From Algoriphagus aquimarinus (GTDB taxonomy: Bacteria; Bacteroidota; Bacteroidia; Cytophagales; Cyclobacteriaceae): a stretch of 64,000 bases of DNA. Below the pieces are notes generated by a model, which searched no databases, was not told the origin of the DNA, and worked only from the letters and a program-made list of their open reading frames with translations. The stretch's first letter is position 1. Every line of letters starts with the position of its first letter. Where the stretch lies: positions 186,001 to 250,000 of the forward strand of contig NZ_VORW01000005.1 in the NCBI RefSeq assembly GCF_007997215.1. Direction: 5' to 3'. Shown in pieces: positions 7,576-15,864 of this stretch. The position numbers and the translations under genes are program-made.

Positions 7576-8946
7576 TCAAACTTTATTTGGTACAGTATAA
7601 GGATCACGGTAATCTCTTGTCAGCATTTTGTCTGCTTCTTTATCCTTGACAAACTTTTCTGTAGTTCCGTCAAATCGTAATTCGCGGCCAGTCAGATAAG
7701 ATACGTTGGCGATCAAAGGCAAAACTGAAGACTTAAAGCCTTCTTCTATATCACAGTGAAGTGTCTCGTTATTTCCTGCTCTGATGGCATCCAGGAAGTT
7801 GGCATAATGCTCAGCACCACCTGGCGCGGCCAAAACCTGAGTACTTGCTACCGGAGCAGCTTGTTTTTTGGATTGGGCAAAAGGCTCTTTTTCCTTCTGA
7901 CGGAAAGCTTTCCATGTACCACCATCGAGTTCTAGATACCCATTCGTACCATAAAACACATTTCCTATTTCTATGCCTAAGCTAGACTCACCATTGGTAT
8001 ATCTTCCACGGGTTTCAAATTCCAGCATGGTTCCGTCGGCATATTTGAATACTGAGCTTTGCGTATTTGGAGTTTCCTGAGAGCACTCATTTGGATCAAT
8101 GCCGTAAATGCCACCAGCAGAATAAACTGAAACTGGGTGCTCATTCTTGTTCATTCCCCAGCGAGCTACGTCAAATTGATGTGGACCTTGATTTCCAGTA
8201 TCACCATTTCCTGTTGCCCAGTGCCAATGCCAGTTGTAATGCACTTTCTTTTCATTGTAAGGAATCATCTCTGCAGGACCTCTCCAATAATCGTAATGCA
8301 ATGAAGCTGGTGGGTTGCTATCAGCTACTTTTCCAAAAGAGTCTCTTGGTTTGTAGCATGTACCACGTGCCATATAGACGTCTCCAATTCCTCCACCATG
8401 AAGAAATTCCATAGCTTCCATGACGTTAGCTATGGAGCGGTTTTGGAAACCTACCTGCACTCTACGATCGTATTTGCGGGCAGCTTCTACCATTTTTCTA
8501 CCTTCCCAGACGTTGTGACTGGCAGGCTTTTCTATGTATACATGCTTTCCAGCCTGACATGCCCAGATGGTGGCAAGTGCATGCCAGTGATTGGGAATTG
8601 CCATAGAAACGGCATCTAATTCTTTATCTTCCAATACCTTGCGTACATCCCACTCTGTTGTTGGGGTAACGCCAGTCTTGTCTATGACTACTTTTGATTT
8701 CTCTGAGAAATATTGCTCATCAGCATCACAAAGTGTTTTCAATCTCACATTGCGATTGTCTTTCAAAGCACACCACTGATTGATGTGATTGCTGCCTTGT
8801 CCGCGAATTCCTACCACGGCAATGTTGATTCTCTCATTAGCTCCTATGATGGAAGCATATGATTTGGCACTCATACTCATGCCGGCCATTGCTATTCCGG
8901 CCGTGCCTAAGAGACTTTTCTTTATGAATTCTCTTCTTTTTTCCAT
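7576..8946 (-). CDS. Exported Gfo/Idh/MocA family oxidoreductase
   Basis: A 456-residue NAD(P)-dependent sugar oxidoreductase. Residues 1-31 form a Tat signal (EKRREFIKKS then a hydrophobic segment). The Rossmann fold starts at NIAVVGIRGQGSNH (residues 41-54), and the family motif Glu139-Lys140-Pro141 occurs in HVYIEKPASHN. The C-terminal substrate domain includes WHWHWATGNGDTGNQGPHQFDVARW, which is typical of the large exported subgroup. First gene of the three-gene leftward operon, preceded by a LacI-type operator-like palindrome. It probably oxidises a sugar to a keto-sugar, or the reverse, in the periplasm with tightly bound cofactor, as glucose-fructose oxidoreductase does; substrate unknown. 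Confidence 0.9.
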   Translation of the reverse strand: MEKRREFIKKSLLGTAGIAMAGMSMSAKSYASIIGANERINIAVVGIRGQGSNHINQWCALKDNRNVRLKTLCDADEQYFSEKSKVVIDKTGVTPTTEWDVRKVLEDKELDAVSMAIPNHWHALATIWACQAGKHVYIEKPASHNVWEGRKMVEAARKYDRRVQVGFQNRSIANVMEAMEFLHGGGIGDVYMARGTCYKPRDSFGKVADSNPPASLHYDYWRGPAEMIPYNEKKVHYNWHWHWATGNGDTGNQGPHQFDVARWGMNKNEHPVSVYSAGGIYGIDPNECSQETPNTQSSVFKYADGTMLEFETRGRYTNGESSLGIEIGNVFYGTNGYLELDGGTWKAFRQKEKEPFAQSKKQAAPVASTQVLAAPGGAEHYANFLDAIRAGNNETLHCDIEEGFKSSVLPLIANVSYLTGRELRFDGTTEKFVKDKEADKMLTRDYRDPYTVPNKV

Positions 8947-9103
8947 TTTGATATAAGGTTATTGGGTTTGTTGTTTTTGCTTTTTCTCATTACTGATTAT
9001 TCGCTTTTTATACTAATAGACAATCTTTCAGCTATGAATTTTTAATCTAAACAATCTCTTCATACCAATCAATACTAATTCTTTGGACTCCGGGATAACT
9101 TGT

Positions 9104-9115
9104 GCAAACGATTGC
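9104..9115. promoter_or_regulatory. LacI-family operator-like palindrome
   Basis: GCAAACGATTGC has the form GCAAnCGnTTGC with a central CG, the usual shape of LacI/GalR-type operators. It lies 158 bases upstream of the Gfo/Idh start and 132 bases upstream of satD, inside the divergent promoter region. No LacI-family gene is in the window, so the regulator would be encoded elsewhere. Confidence 0.45.
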
Positions 9116-9162
9116 TTTTTTTATGTCCATCCAATTATTAGGATAGAATTACGGTCAATATT

Positions 9163-9238
9163 TATCACCATTTACGGTGATATTCTATTTTATCACCATT
9201 TACGGTGATGTTTTGATTTATCACCATTTACGGTGATA
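9163..9238. promoter_or_regulatory. Three phased palindromic operator-like repeats upstream of satD
   Basis: TATCACCATTTACGGTGATA occurs at 9163-9182, 9191-9210 (last base G) and 9219-9238, exactly 28 bases apart each time. Arms TATCACC and GGTGATA are reverse complements around ATTTAC. Spacers are 8 bases and T-rich (TTCTATTT, TTTTGATT). The last repeat ends eight bases before the satD ATG, so the array overlaps the promoter and 5' untranslated region. Most likely a cooperative repressor or activator site; it is too short and spacers too small for a CRISPR array. Confidence 0.8.
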
Positions 9239-9246
9239 TTAGAGTT

Positions 9247-9888
9247 ATGATTGCATTACTTACAGGAGATATTATTAATTCCAGAGAACTGAAAGACCAG
9301 AATCTTTGGATTAATCCATTTAAGAAATTGCTGGGCAACTGGGGACAAACACCCAAGCAATGGGAGATCTTCCGAGGAGATAGCTTTCAACTGGAAATCT
9401 CAGACCCAAAAGAAAGTCTGCTTGCTGCCTTACAGATCAAAGCGCTTATCAAAAGCCTTCCCTATCCTGATGAGAATAAAAGAAGCTCTCCTGTGGATGT
9501 GCGAATGGCAATTGGAATAGGTTCTAAATCATATGATGCAGAAAGAATATCAGAAAGCAACGGTGAGGCATTCGTACGATCAGGCGAAAAGTTTGAGCAA
9601 CTCAAAAGCGAGATGATCACACTGGCCATCAACTCCCCATGGTCAGAATGGAATGATGAAATGAATCTTTACCTGAAACTGGCGGGAATTCAAATGGACA
9701 GTTGGTCAATCTCATCCGGCGAACTGATGTCTGAGATGCTCTCCAATCCAGATCGCACCCAAGCGGAAATCGGAGCAGTACTTCACATCAACCAAAACTC
9801 AGTAAGTAAAAGATACAAGTCAGCAAATGGTGAGGATATATTGGCATTGGAAAAATTATTCAGAAAAAAACTCACACAACTTCTCTGA
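9247..9888 (+). CDS. satD: SatD family protein: cyclase-like domain plus helix-turn-helix
   Basis: A 213-residue protein of the SatD family. What is seen: residues 1-12 (MIALLTGDIINS) resemble the first metal-binding strand of class III nucleotidyl cyclases (Asp8), FRGDSFQLE near 43-50 resembles the second (Asp45), VDVRMAIGIG near 83-92 and GEAFVRSGEKFEQLK near 107-121 resemble later conserved strands and helix. Residues about 155-213 look like a winged helix-turn-helix (TQAEIGAVLHINQNSVSKR). Inference: a nucleotide-binding or signalling domain driving a DNA-binding domain. Its stop codon overlaps the start of the DUF3307 gene by one base, so they are translationally coupled. Whether it makes any cyclic nucleotide is unknown. 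Confidence 0.8.
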   Translation: MIALLTGDIINSRELKDQNLWINPFKKLLGNWGQTPKQWEIFRGDSFQLEISDPKESLLAALQIKALIKSLPYPDENKRSSPVDVRMAIGIGSKSYDAERISESNGEAFVRSGEKFEQLKSEMITLAINSPWSEWNDEMNLYLKLAGIQMDSWSISSGELMSEMLSNPDRTQAEIGAVLHINQNSVSKRYKSANGEDILALEKLFRKKLTQLL

Positions 9889-10598
9889 TGCTTATACTAA
9901 TCAAACTTATTCTCGCCCATCTAATTGGTGATTTCCTGCTCCAGCCTACCGCTTGGGTGAAGGAAAAGGAGAAACTTAAAGCCACATCGCCAAAGCTATA
10001 TTTGCATGTTTTAATTCATGGGGCACTTGTCCTGCTACTGCTATGGGATCTTAGCCTGTGGCCAATAGTACTGGCGATCACAATCGCACATGTACTGATT
10101 GATCTCATCAAACTTTACGCTCAGAAGCCTAAAACCAAAACAACTTGGTTCATCGCAGATCAAGCCATGCATCTTTTAAGTATCCTGATTGTTTGGGCAG
10201 TATTCACAGAAGTCTATGTGGACTGGCAGTTGGTATTTCAGGATCCTTTCCTACTTGGACTAATCACTATTGTACTTTTCCTCACGCAGCCTACCTCGAT
10301 TATCTTATCCAATTTGCTGAAAAAGTGGTCTGACTCCATCCCTTCTCAACCTGATCAATCTCTCCAGGATGCAGGCAAATACATAGGAATTCTAGAACGA
10401 CTATTTGTATTCTCCTTTATCGCCACAGGGCATTGGGAAGCTGTAGGATTCTTACTAGCGGCCAAATCAGTATTTAGATTTGGTGATTTAAGAAAATCAA
10501 AAGAGCGAAAACTTACTGAATATATCCTGATAGGAACCTTACTTAGCTTTGGTACAGCCATGCTATCGGGACTTATCTTCCTCTCAATATCCAATTAA
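9888..10598 (+). CDS. DUF3307 membrane protein
   Basis: A 236-residue polytopic inner-membrane protein with about six hydrophobic segments. The N-terminal LAHLIGDFLLQP and AHVLIDLIKLY stretches, and FIADQAMHLLSI, are the DUF3307 signature, with conserved His and Asp residues near membrane borders that could bind metal or be catalytic. Members are often encoded next to SatD, as here. Start ATG shares a base with the satD stop. No transport or enzymatic activity is established for the family. Confidence 0.85.
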   Translation: MLILIKLILAHLIGDFLLQPTAWVKEKEKLKATSPKLYLHVLIHGALVLLLLWDLSLWPIVLAITIAHVLIDLIKLYAQKPKTKTTWFIADQAMHLLSILIVWAVFTEVYVDWQLVFQDPFLLGLITIVLFLTQPTSIILSNLLKKWSDSIPSQPDQSLQDAGKYIGILERLFVFSFIATGHWEAVGFLLAAKSVFRFGDLRKSKERKLTEYILIGTLLSFGTAMLSGLIFLSISN

Positions 10599-11501
10599 AT
10601 GACCCCAAACTCCGAACTGGATTCCATCCAACTCAATTTTTCTTCCAGCGATTTATTACTTCTCAATCTGGCTCTTGCACTGATTATGTATGGCGTAGCC
10701 CTGGATCTTAGATTTGAGGATTTCAAATACCTTGCGAAAAACCCAAAAGGCTTTATTCTAGGAGTTTTTTCACAGTTTTTACTCCTGCCATTTCTCACTT
10801 GGTGTTTGGTGCTTATTATGAAACCTCCACCATCAGTAGCCTTGGGAATGTTCCTAGTGGCAGCCTGCCCTGGAGGAAATGTTTCTAATTTTCTCACAAG
10901 TCTAGCCAAAGGCAACACGGCACTTTCGGTAAGTCTCACAGGATTCTCCAGCATAATATGTATCATCAGCACTCCATTGAATTTTGCGCTCTGGGCAGGA
11001 CTCTACGCACCTACTTCAAACTTATTAAGAGATATTAGTCTGAATTATACAGAAGCATTTACTACAGTTGCGCTGATTCTCGGCCTTCCATTGATTCTCG
11101 GGATCCTCACACATAAGTATGCTCCTGTGTTCGCAGAAAAAGCCTCCAAAATCCTCAAGCCACTGAGCATCCTGATTTTTACTGCTTTTATTGTGATTGC
11201 TTTTGCTGGAAATTTCGATCTGTTCACCAAGTATATTTCTTTGATTTTCTTATGGGTTTTAGCACATAATGTTGTGGCCTTAAGCTCAGGTTTTTTCACT
11301 GGCAAAATATTCAAATTACCCCTGGCTGATGTGAAAACGATGACGATAGAGACCGGAATTCAAAATTCAGGTTTAGGGCTGGTTTTGATCTTTACTTATT
11401 TTGATGGCCTTGGTGGAATGGCTATTATTACGGCTTGGTGGGGCATTTGGCACTTGATCTCAGGTATGACCATCGCAAGTCTTTGGAAATTAAAAGTTTG
11501 A
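10599..11501 (+). CDS. Bile acid:sodium symporter (BASS) family transporter
   Basis: A 300-residue membrane protein with about nine to ten hydrophobic segments, matching the SBF/BASS family of sodium-coupled organic anion carriers. The segment LVAACPGGNVSNFLTSLAKGNTALSVSLTG is the sodium-binding crossover region, and MTIETGIQNSGLGL the second one, both well conserved. Its ATG directly follows the stop of the DUF3307 gene with no gap, so it belongs to the satD operon. Substrates in this family include bile acids, pantothenate-like and 2-keto acids; the substrate here is unknown. Regulation would follow the satD operator array. Confidence 0.9.
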   Translation: MTPNSELDSIQLNFSSSDLLLLNLALALIMYGVALDLRFEDFKYLAKNPKGFILGVFSQFLLLPFLTWCLVLIMKPPPSVALGMFLVAACPGGNVSNFLTSLAKGNTALSVSLTGFSSIICIISTPLNFALWAGLYAPTSNLLRDISLNYTEAFTTVALILGLPLILGILTHKYAPVFAEKASKILKPLSILIFTAFIVIAFAGNFDLFTKYISLIFLWVLAHNVVALSSGFFTGKIFKLPLADVKTMTIETGIQNSGLGLVLIFTYFDGLGGMAIITAWWGIWHLISGMTIASLWKLKV

Positions 11502-11535
11502 AAATATAAGCAGGCTGTGAAACGCTAACATATCA

Positions 11536-12537
11536 ATGCAATACTTAATAAATGAATTCCTTCGCACGCTCGTTATGATCTCGTTGAAGGGATATTTCAA
11601 TAAAATAATTATTGAAGGAAAAGAAAATATCCCTAAAAACACTCCCATACTTTTGGTCTCGAATCACCAAAATGCGCTTATCGACCCCTTGCTTTTGGCT
11701 ACTCACACTGGGATAAGACCCTCTTTTTTAACGAGGGCCTCTGTTTTCAAGCAATCATTTGTCGCCAAATTCCTGAATTACATCCACATGCTTCCTGTAT
11801 ATCGAGTACGGGATGGATTTTCTACTATTCAGCAAAATCAAGGCACTTTTGACCAAACCTATGAAGTACTTCGTAATAATGGATCAGTGATCATTTTTGC
11901 CGAAGGCTCACATAGTCTGATCCGGAACTTACGCCCACTAAGCAAGGGTTTTACCAGAATAGCTTTTGGCCTAAAAGAGAAGTATCCAGAAACTAACCCT
12001 GTGATCTTACCAGTAGCAGTGGATTACAGTACACATAAGCGATCTGGAGGAATTGCACGAGTTACTATCGGCAAAGCCATTCCTGTCGATATGCCTGCTG
12101 CTAAATCTGGTTTGCTCACCAAATCGGTACAAGTAGCCCTGAAAAACCTGGTTGTAGAGATACCAAGTGAGGGATATGAACAACATCTGGAACGACTGAT
12201 CGAACATCAAGTGGATTTGAGTTCAAGTGCTGATGTAAGTCAGTTTCTGGAAACCGGAGAAGTTCCTAACCCCGTAAAAGAAATAGCAGGATTCACGAAT
12301 AAACTGATGAAGATCTTTCATTTTCCACTCTATTGGATCTGGTTGTGGAAAAAGCCAAGCGTGAAAGATCCTGTTTTTTCATCCACATGGAAGTTTTTGA
12401 TCGGCTATGTATTGGGTCCGTCCTATTACATATTACTGCTGTGGCTTGCTATAAGCAGCCCATTAGGTTCTTGGGCATTGGCATTTTTGGTAATGGCAAT
12501 AATCACCTTGATCATCAATAAAAACCCCCAGGAATAA
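11536..12537 (+). CDS. Lysophospholipid acyltransferase family protein
   Basis: A 333-residue PlsC-like acyltransferase expected at the inner membrane, transferring an acyl chain to a lysolipid such as lysophosphatidic acid. The catalytic motif is SNHQNALIDPLL (His44 to Asp50, an H-x5-D spacing found in the DPLL subgroup rather than the usual H-x4-D), followed by FAEGSHS as the substrate-binding block. The C-terminal 60 residues contain two hydrophobic segments. It starts 34 bases after the BASS gene and may be read from the same transcript. Which acceptor lipid is used cannot be told. Confidence 0.88.
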   Translation: MQYLINEFLRTLVMISLKGYFNKIIIEGKENIPKNTPILLVSNHQNALIDPLLLATHTGIRPSFLTRASVFKQSFVAKFLNYIHMLPVYRVRDGFSTIQQNQGTFDQTYEVLRNNGSVIIFAEGSHSLIRNLRPLSKGFTRIAFGLKEKYPETNPVILPVAVDYSTHKRSGGIARVTIGKAIPVDMPAAKSGLLTKSVQVALKNLVVEIPSEGYEQHLERLIEHQVDLSSSADVSQFLETGEVPNPVKEIAGFTNKLMKIFHFPLYWIWLWKKPSVKDPVFSSTWKFLIGYVLGPSYYILLLWLAISSPLGSWALAFLVMAIITLIINKNPQE

Positions 12538-12573
12538 TCGTAGGCTTGACCAAATATTCTTTGGGATATTTTA

Positions 12574-12581
12574 TACCTTTG
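12574..12581 (+). promoter_or_regulatory. Bacteroidota promoter -7 element for hppD
   Basis: TACCTTTG is an exact match to TAnnTTTG and lies 31 bases before the hppD ATG. A TTG-containing -33 candidate is visible at about 12546-12548. Confidence 0.5.
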
Positions 12582-12612
12582 AAAGAAGAGATAAACCCAA
12601 AAATTACTAACC

Positions 12613-13707
12613 ATGAGTCAAGACTTCTTACCCTTAAAAGGGACTGATTATGTAGAATTGTATGTTGGCAATGCCAAGCAATCTGCACTATACTACCAAT
12701 ATGCTTTTGGCTACGAGCTCATCGCCTATGCAGGCCCGGAAACTGGTGTGAAGGATAGAGCTTCCTATGTGCTGAAACAAGATAAAATTAGGCTTGTACT
12801 TACATCCCCGCTACATCCAGATGGAGAAATAGCCGATCATATTCAAAAACACGGTGATGGAGTGAAAGTACTTGCCCTGTGGGTGGATGACGCAGAGCAA
12901 TCCTGGAAAGAAACTACCAACAGAGGGGCCGTGTCTTCTTCCGAGCCAAAAAAGATAAGTGATGAAAATGGCCATGTAGTGGTGTCTTCTATCAAGACCT
13001 ATGGAGAAACCATCCATACGTTTGTAGAGCGAAAGAACTATACCGGCATTTTCCTTCCAGGCTATCAGCCCAGATCAAGTACTTATACTCCTCAGCCAAT
13101 TGGCCTGAAATACATAGATCACTGCGTGGGAAATGTAGCCCTTGGCGAGATGAACCGTTGGGTGGAGTTCTATGAAACTGTCATGGGATTCAAATTGCTT
13201 ATCACCTTTGACGACGAGGATATTTCTACGGAGTATTCAGCCTTGATGTCTAAAGTAGTTTCTAATGGAAACGGCTACGTCAAATTCCCTATCAATGAGC
13301 CTGCGGAAGGAAAGAAGAAATCACAGATTGAAGAATACCTAGACTTCTATCGCGGCCCTGGAGTGCAGCATATGGCAATTGCGACGGACGATATCATTCA
13401 CACCGTGACTGAATTGAGAAAAAGAGGTGTTGAGTTTCTAGTGGTGCCTTCCTCCTACTATGATGATTTACTGGATCGTGTGGGGAAAATAGATGAGGAT
13501 TTACAACCACTGAAAGATCTGAATATCCTAGTAGATAGAGATGACGAAGGTTATTTGCTTCAGATTTTCACTAAACCTGTGCAGGATAGACCTACACTGT
13601 TCTTTGAGATCATCCAGAGAAAAGGTGCTAAGTCCTTCGGAAAAGGAAATTTCAAGGCGCTGTTCGAAGCCATCGAGAGAGAACAAGGACTGAGAGGAAA
13701 CTTGTAA
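12613..13707 (+). CDS. hppD: 4-hydroxyphenylpyruvate dioxygenase
   Basis: A 364-residue non-haem Fe(II) enzyme that converts 4-hydroxyphenylpyruvate to homogentisate in tyrosine breakdown. The two vicinal-oxygen-chelate halves are present, and the iron ligands are His170 (KYIDHCVGN), His253 (GVQHMAIAT) and Glu332 (LFFEIIQRK). The C-terminal FKALFEAIEREQGLRGNL tail is typical. It has its own TAnnTTTG promoter element and a strong terminator, so it is a single-gene unit; the other homogentisate pathway genes are not in the window. Confidence 0.96.
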   Translation: MSQDFLPLKGTDYVELYVGNAKQSALYYQYAFGYELIAYAGPETGVKDRASYVLKQDKIRLVLTSPLHPDGEIADHIQKHGDGVKVLALWVDDAEQSWKETTNRGAVSSSEPKKISDENGHVVVSSIKTYGETIHTFVERKNYTGIFLPGYQPRSSTYTPQPIGLKYIDHCVGNVALGEMNRWVEFYETVMGFKLLITFDDEDISTEYSALMSKVVSNGNGYVKFPINEPAEGKKKSQIEEYLDFYRGPGVQHMAIATDDIIHTVTELRKRGVEFLVVPSSYYDDLLDRVGKIDEDLQPLKDLNILVDRDDEGYLLQIFTKPVQDRPTLFFEIIQRKGAKSFGKGNFKALFEAIEREQGLRGNL

Positions 13708-13717
13708 TAAAATAGCT

Positions 13718-13753
13718 AATAGCCGACTTGAAATTAAGGTCGGCTATTTTTTT
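13718..13753 (+). terminator. Intrinsic terminator after hppD
   Basis: A 10-bp stem (13718-13727 with 13739-13748) encloses an 11-base loop and runs into seven T residues, 11 bases after the hppD stop. Confidence 0.9.
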
Positions 13754-13821
13754 GATATAGATGATTGGGGTTTGCATGAGTCTTGTAATGATTTTAGAAA
13801 ACACACTAACATCACAAGCAC

Positions 13822-14842
13822 ATGGTCACAGCCGCCGAACTCCCAGAAGGTCTTGTATATATACGAGACTCACAACCTGGAATACTCTGAAAGAAGAAAG
13901 GATACGGTTTTGTTTTTTTAGACAAAGACGACAAAAGCTTTTAAATGAATCACAACTAGAAAGAATTCATTATCTGGTGATCCCGCCTGCTTGGAAAAAT
14001 GTTTTGATCAGTCCAAAAAAGAATAGCTATTTACAAGCTACCGGGATAGACGAAAAAGGAAGAAAGTAATACCTCTATCATCCAACATGGTCAGAATATT
14101 CCCAAAAATCAAATATGATGACCTTCTCAAATTTGGGTTTTATTTACCCAAACTGCGAGAACGCTATCAAAAAGATTTGAGACAAAAGACCTGGACCAAG
14201 AATAAAGTTTTGGCTCTGGCAACGGCACTTTTGGATGAATTATACTTACGAGTTGGAAATAAATACTACACCGAAAGCAACAAAACCCACGGGCTGACGA
14301 CACTCCGGAGAAAGCACTTGAAAGAAGATGGTAAAAAACTACTGATCAATTACACAGCGAAAAGTGGGAAAGATCGCTCTGTAGCTCTTACCAATAAAAG
14401 GCTGATCAGCTTACTAAAAGATTACTCCCAACTTCAAGGTTACGAACTCTTCAGATATCAGGAAGACGACTCCTGGCATACAGTGGGCTCCTCAGCATTA
14501 AACGATTATATCAGTCATGAGCCTCCTGAAGACGACTATTATACGGCTAAATACTTTAGAACTTGGGGAGCAAATTGTGTATGTATTAAGAACACAGAGG
14601 AAGTGGGGAAGCTTTGTGAGAATACTAGAAAAAAACCAGAGACTACCTTAATCAGACTCGTGGCGGAAAAAATGGGTCACACCGTGGCAGTCTGCAAAAG
14701 TTCCTACCTGCATCCGGAAATTTTATCCCAATGCCTAAATCCTCAAAAGCTTAAAGATTGCCTGCCCAAGGACTTCTCAAGCGAAGGATACAAACCAGAA
14801 GAAGTTCTACTTATGCAAATCCTCTGTACAAAACTTAGCTAA
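13822..14842 (+). pseudogene. Decayed DNA topoisomerase IB gene
   Basis: Translation from the ATG at 13822 gives MVTAAELPEGLVYIRDSQPG, the start of a poxvirus-like topoisomerase IB, but it stops at TGA 13888-13890, continues as KKKGYGFVFLDKDDKS, and breaks near 13940 where the frame shifts to RIHYLVIPPAWKNV. That frame meets TAA at 14067-14069 (probably a former CAA: GRK then YLYHPTW), then shifts again near 14105 in a run of A into KYDDLLKFGFYLPKLRERY. The rest to 14842 is open and includes RVGNKYYTES, GLTTLRRKH, TAKYFRTWG and the tyrosine in KSSYLHPE. Two stops plus two frameshifts mean the intact enzyme cannot be made. A shorter product starting near 14087 could be expressed but would lack the N-terminal domain. 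Confidence 0.88.
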
Positions 14843-14907
14843 TACTCTAATTAAGGTCATCTTGGCATGTTTTTTTTACTTGTAGGAGCTTAAAGGACTA
14901 TTTATAT

Positions 14908-15864
14908 ATGAGTATAGCTGAAATTTTAGGGTATGATTCCCAAAAGATATTTGAAAAGATCACAGGTAAATTAAGCGCATGGATAGACATTTTGGTGGAG
15001 AATCTACCAAATTTTGTCCTAGCCCTAATTCTTATTATCTGTACTATTTTTATAGCAAAATCAATCAAGCGATTATCGGCCAAGTACATTCATAAGCTTG
15101 GGACCAATTTGACAATTTCTAAGTTTCTAAGTCAACTTATTTTCCTCGGAATTTTGATACTTGGAATTATGCTAGCTTTGTCTGCATTGGATCTGACCAA
15201 GACCGTTTCATCCATTTTGGCAGGTTTGGGGATTATTGGATTGGCTTTGGGTTTTGCCTTTCAGGACACTGCCGCTAATTTCATCTCAGGTATTTACATC
15301 ACATTTAATCAGCCATACAAACTGGGAGATATCATCCAGACTCAAGATGGACACGAAGGTTCTGTTATTGAAATCAATCTTCGCGTCACCAAGATCAAAA
15401 CATACAACGGTCCTATTGTATATGTGCCAAACCGCTATTTGTTCCAAGAATGCTTTACGAATTTCACCGAATTTGCACAGAGAAGAGTACAGATAGAATG
15501 TGGTGTAAGTTATGGCGAAGATCTGGATCAAGTGGAAAAAGTGGCTCTAGAGTCCGCCAGGAATGTATCCAGCAGACTGCAATCTGAAGAGCCTACCCTG
15601 TTCTGGACAGGATTTGGGGATAGCTCCATAAATTTCACCTTGAATATTTGGTGCAAATTTAAAGGAGCTGATCTTGATTACATACCTGTAAGAAACGAAG
15701 CAATTATTTCTCTCAAGAAAGCATTCGATAAAAATGATATAATGATTCCATTCCCAATTCGGACTTTGGACTTTGGAATAAAAGGTGGTACTCAGTTAAA
15801 TAAAGAACTATCGGGACTTTCTATTTCGCCGCAAAATGATACGAGTCGAAACACTGAGAGTTAA
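14908..15864 (+). CDS. Small-conductance mechanosensitive channel (MscS family)
   Basis: A 318-residue inner-membrane channel that opens under membrane tension to release solutes. Hydrophobic segments lie near residues 33-52, 75-96 and 105-130; the last contains the Gly/Ala-rich pore helix (AGLGIIGLALGFAFQDTAANFISG). The soluble beta domain (YKLGDIIQTQDGHEGSVIEINLRVTKIKTYNG, VPNRYLF) and alpha-beta domain follow. The stop codon overlaps the start of the YihY gene by one base (TAATG), indicating coupled translation and a shared role in envelope stress. Confidence 0.93.
   Translation: MSIAEILGYDSQKIFEKITGKLSAWIDILVENLPNFVLALILIICTIFIAKSIKRLSAKYIHKLGTNLTISKFLSQLIFLGILILGIMLALSALDLTKTVSSILAGLGIIGLALGFAFQDTAANFISGIYITFNQPYKLGDIIQTQDGHEGSVIEINLRVTKIKTYNGPIVYVPNRYLFQECFTNFTEFAQRRVQIECGVSYGEDLDQVEKVALESARNVSSRLQSEEPTLFWTGFGDSSINFTLNIWCKFKGADLDYIPVRNEAIISLKKAFDKNDIMIPFPIRTLDFGIKGGTQLNKELSGLSISPQNDTSRNTES

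Noticed and set aside
9163..9238. Possible CRISPR array
   Set aside because: Repeats are 20 bp with 8-bp similar T-rich spacers and there are no cas genes; a promoter operator array fits better.
9247..11501. Toxin-antitoxin or defence operon reading of the satD region
   Set aside because: No nuclease, toxin or phage-related motif is visible; the third gene is a clear transporter.
13761..14069. 102-codon open frame at the start of the topoisomerase region
   Set aside because: Its first half is out of frame with the topoisomerase sequence, which is readable from 13822 in another frame; it is an artefact of the frameshifts.
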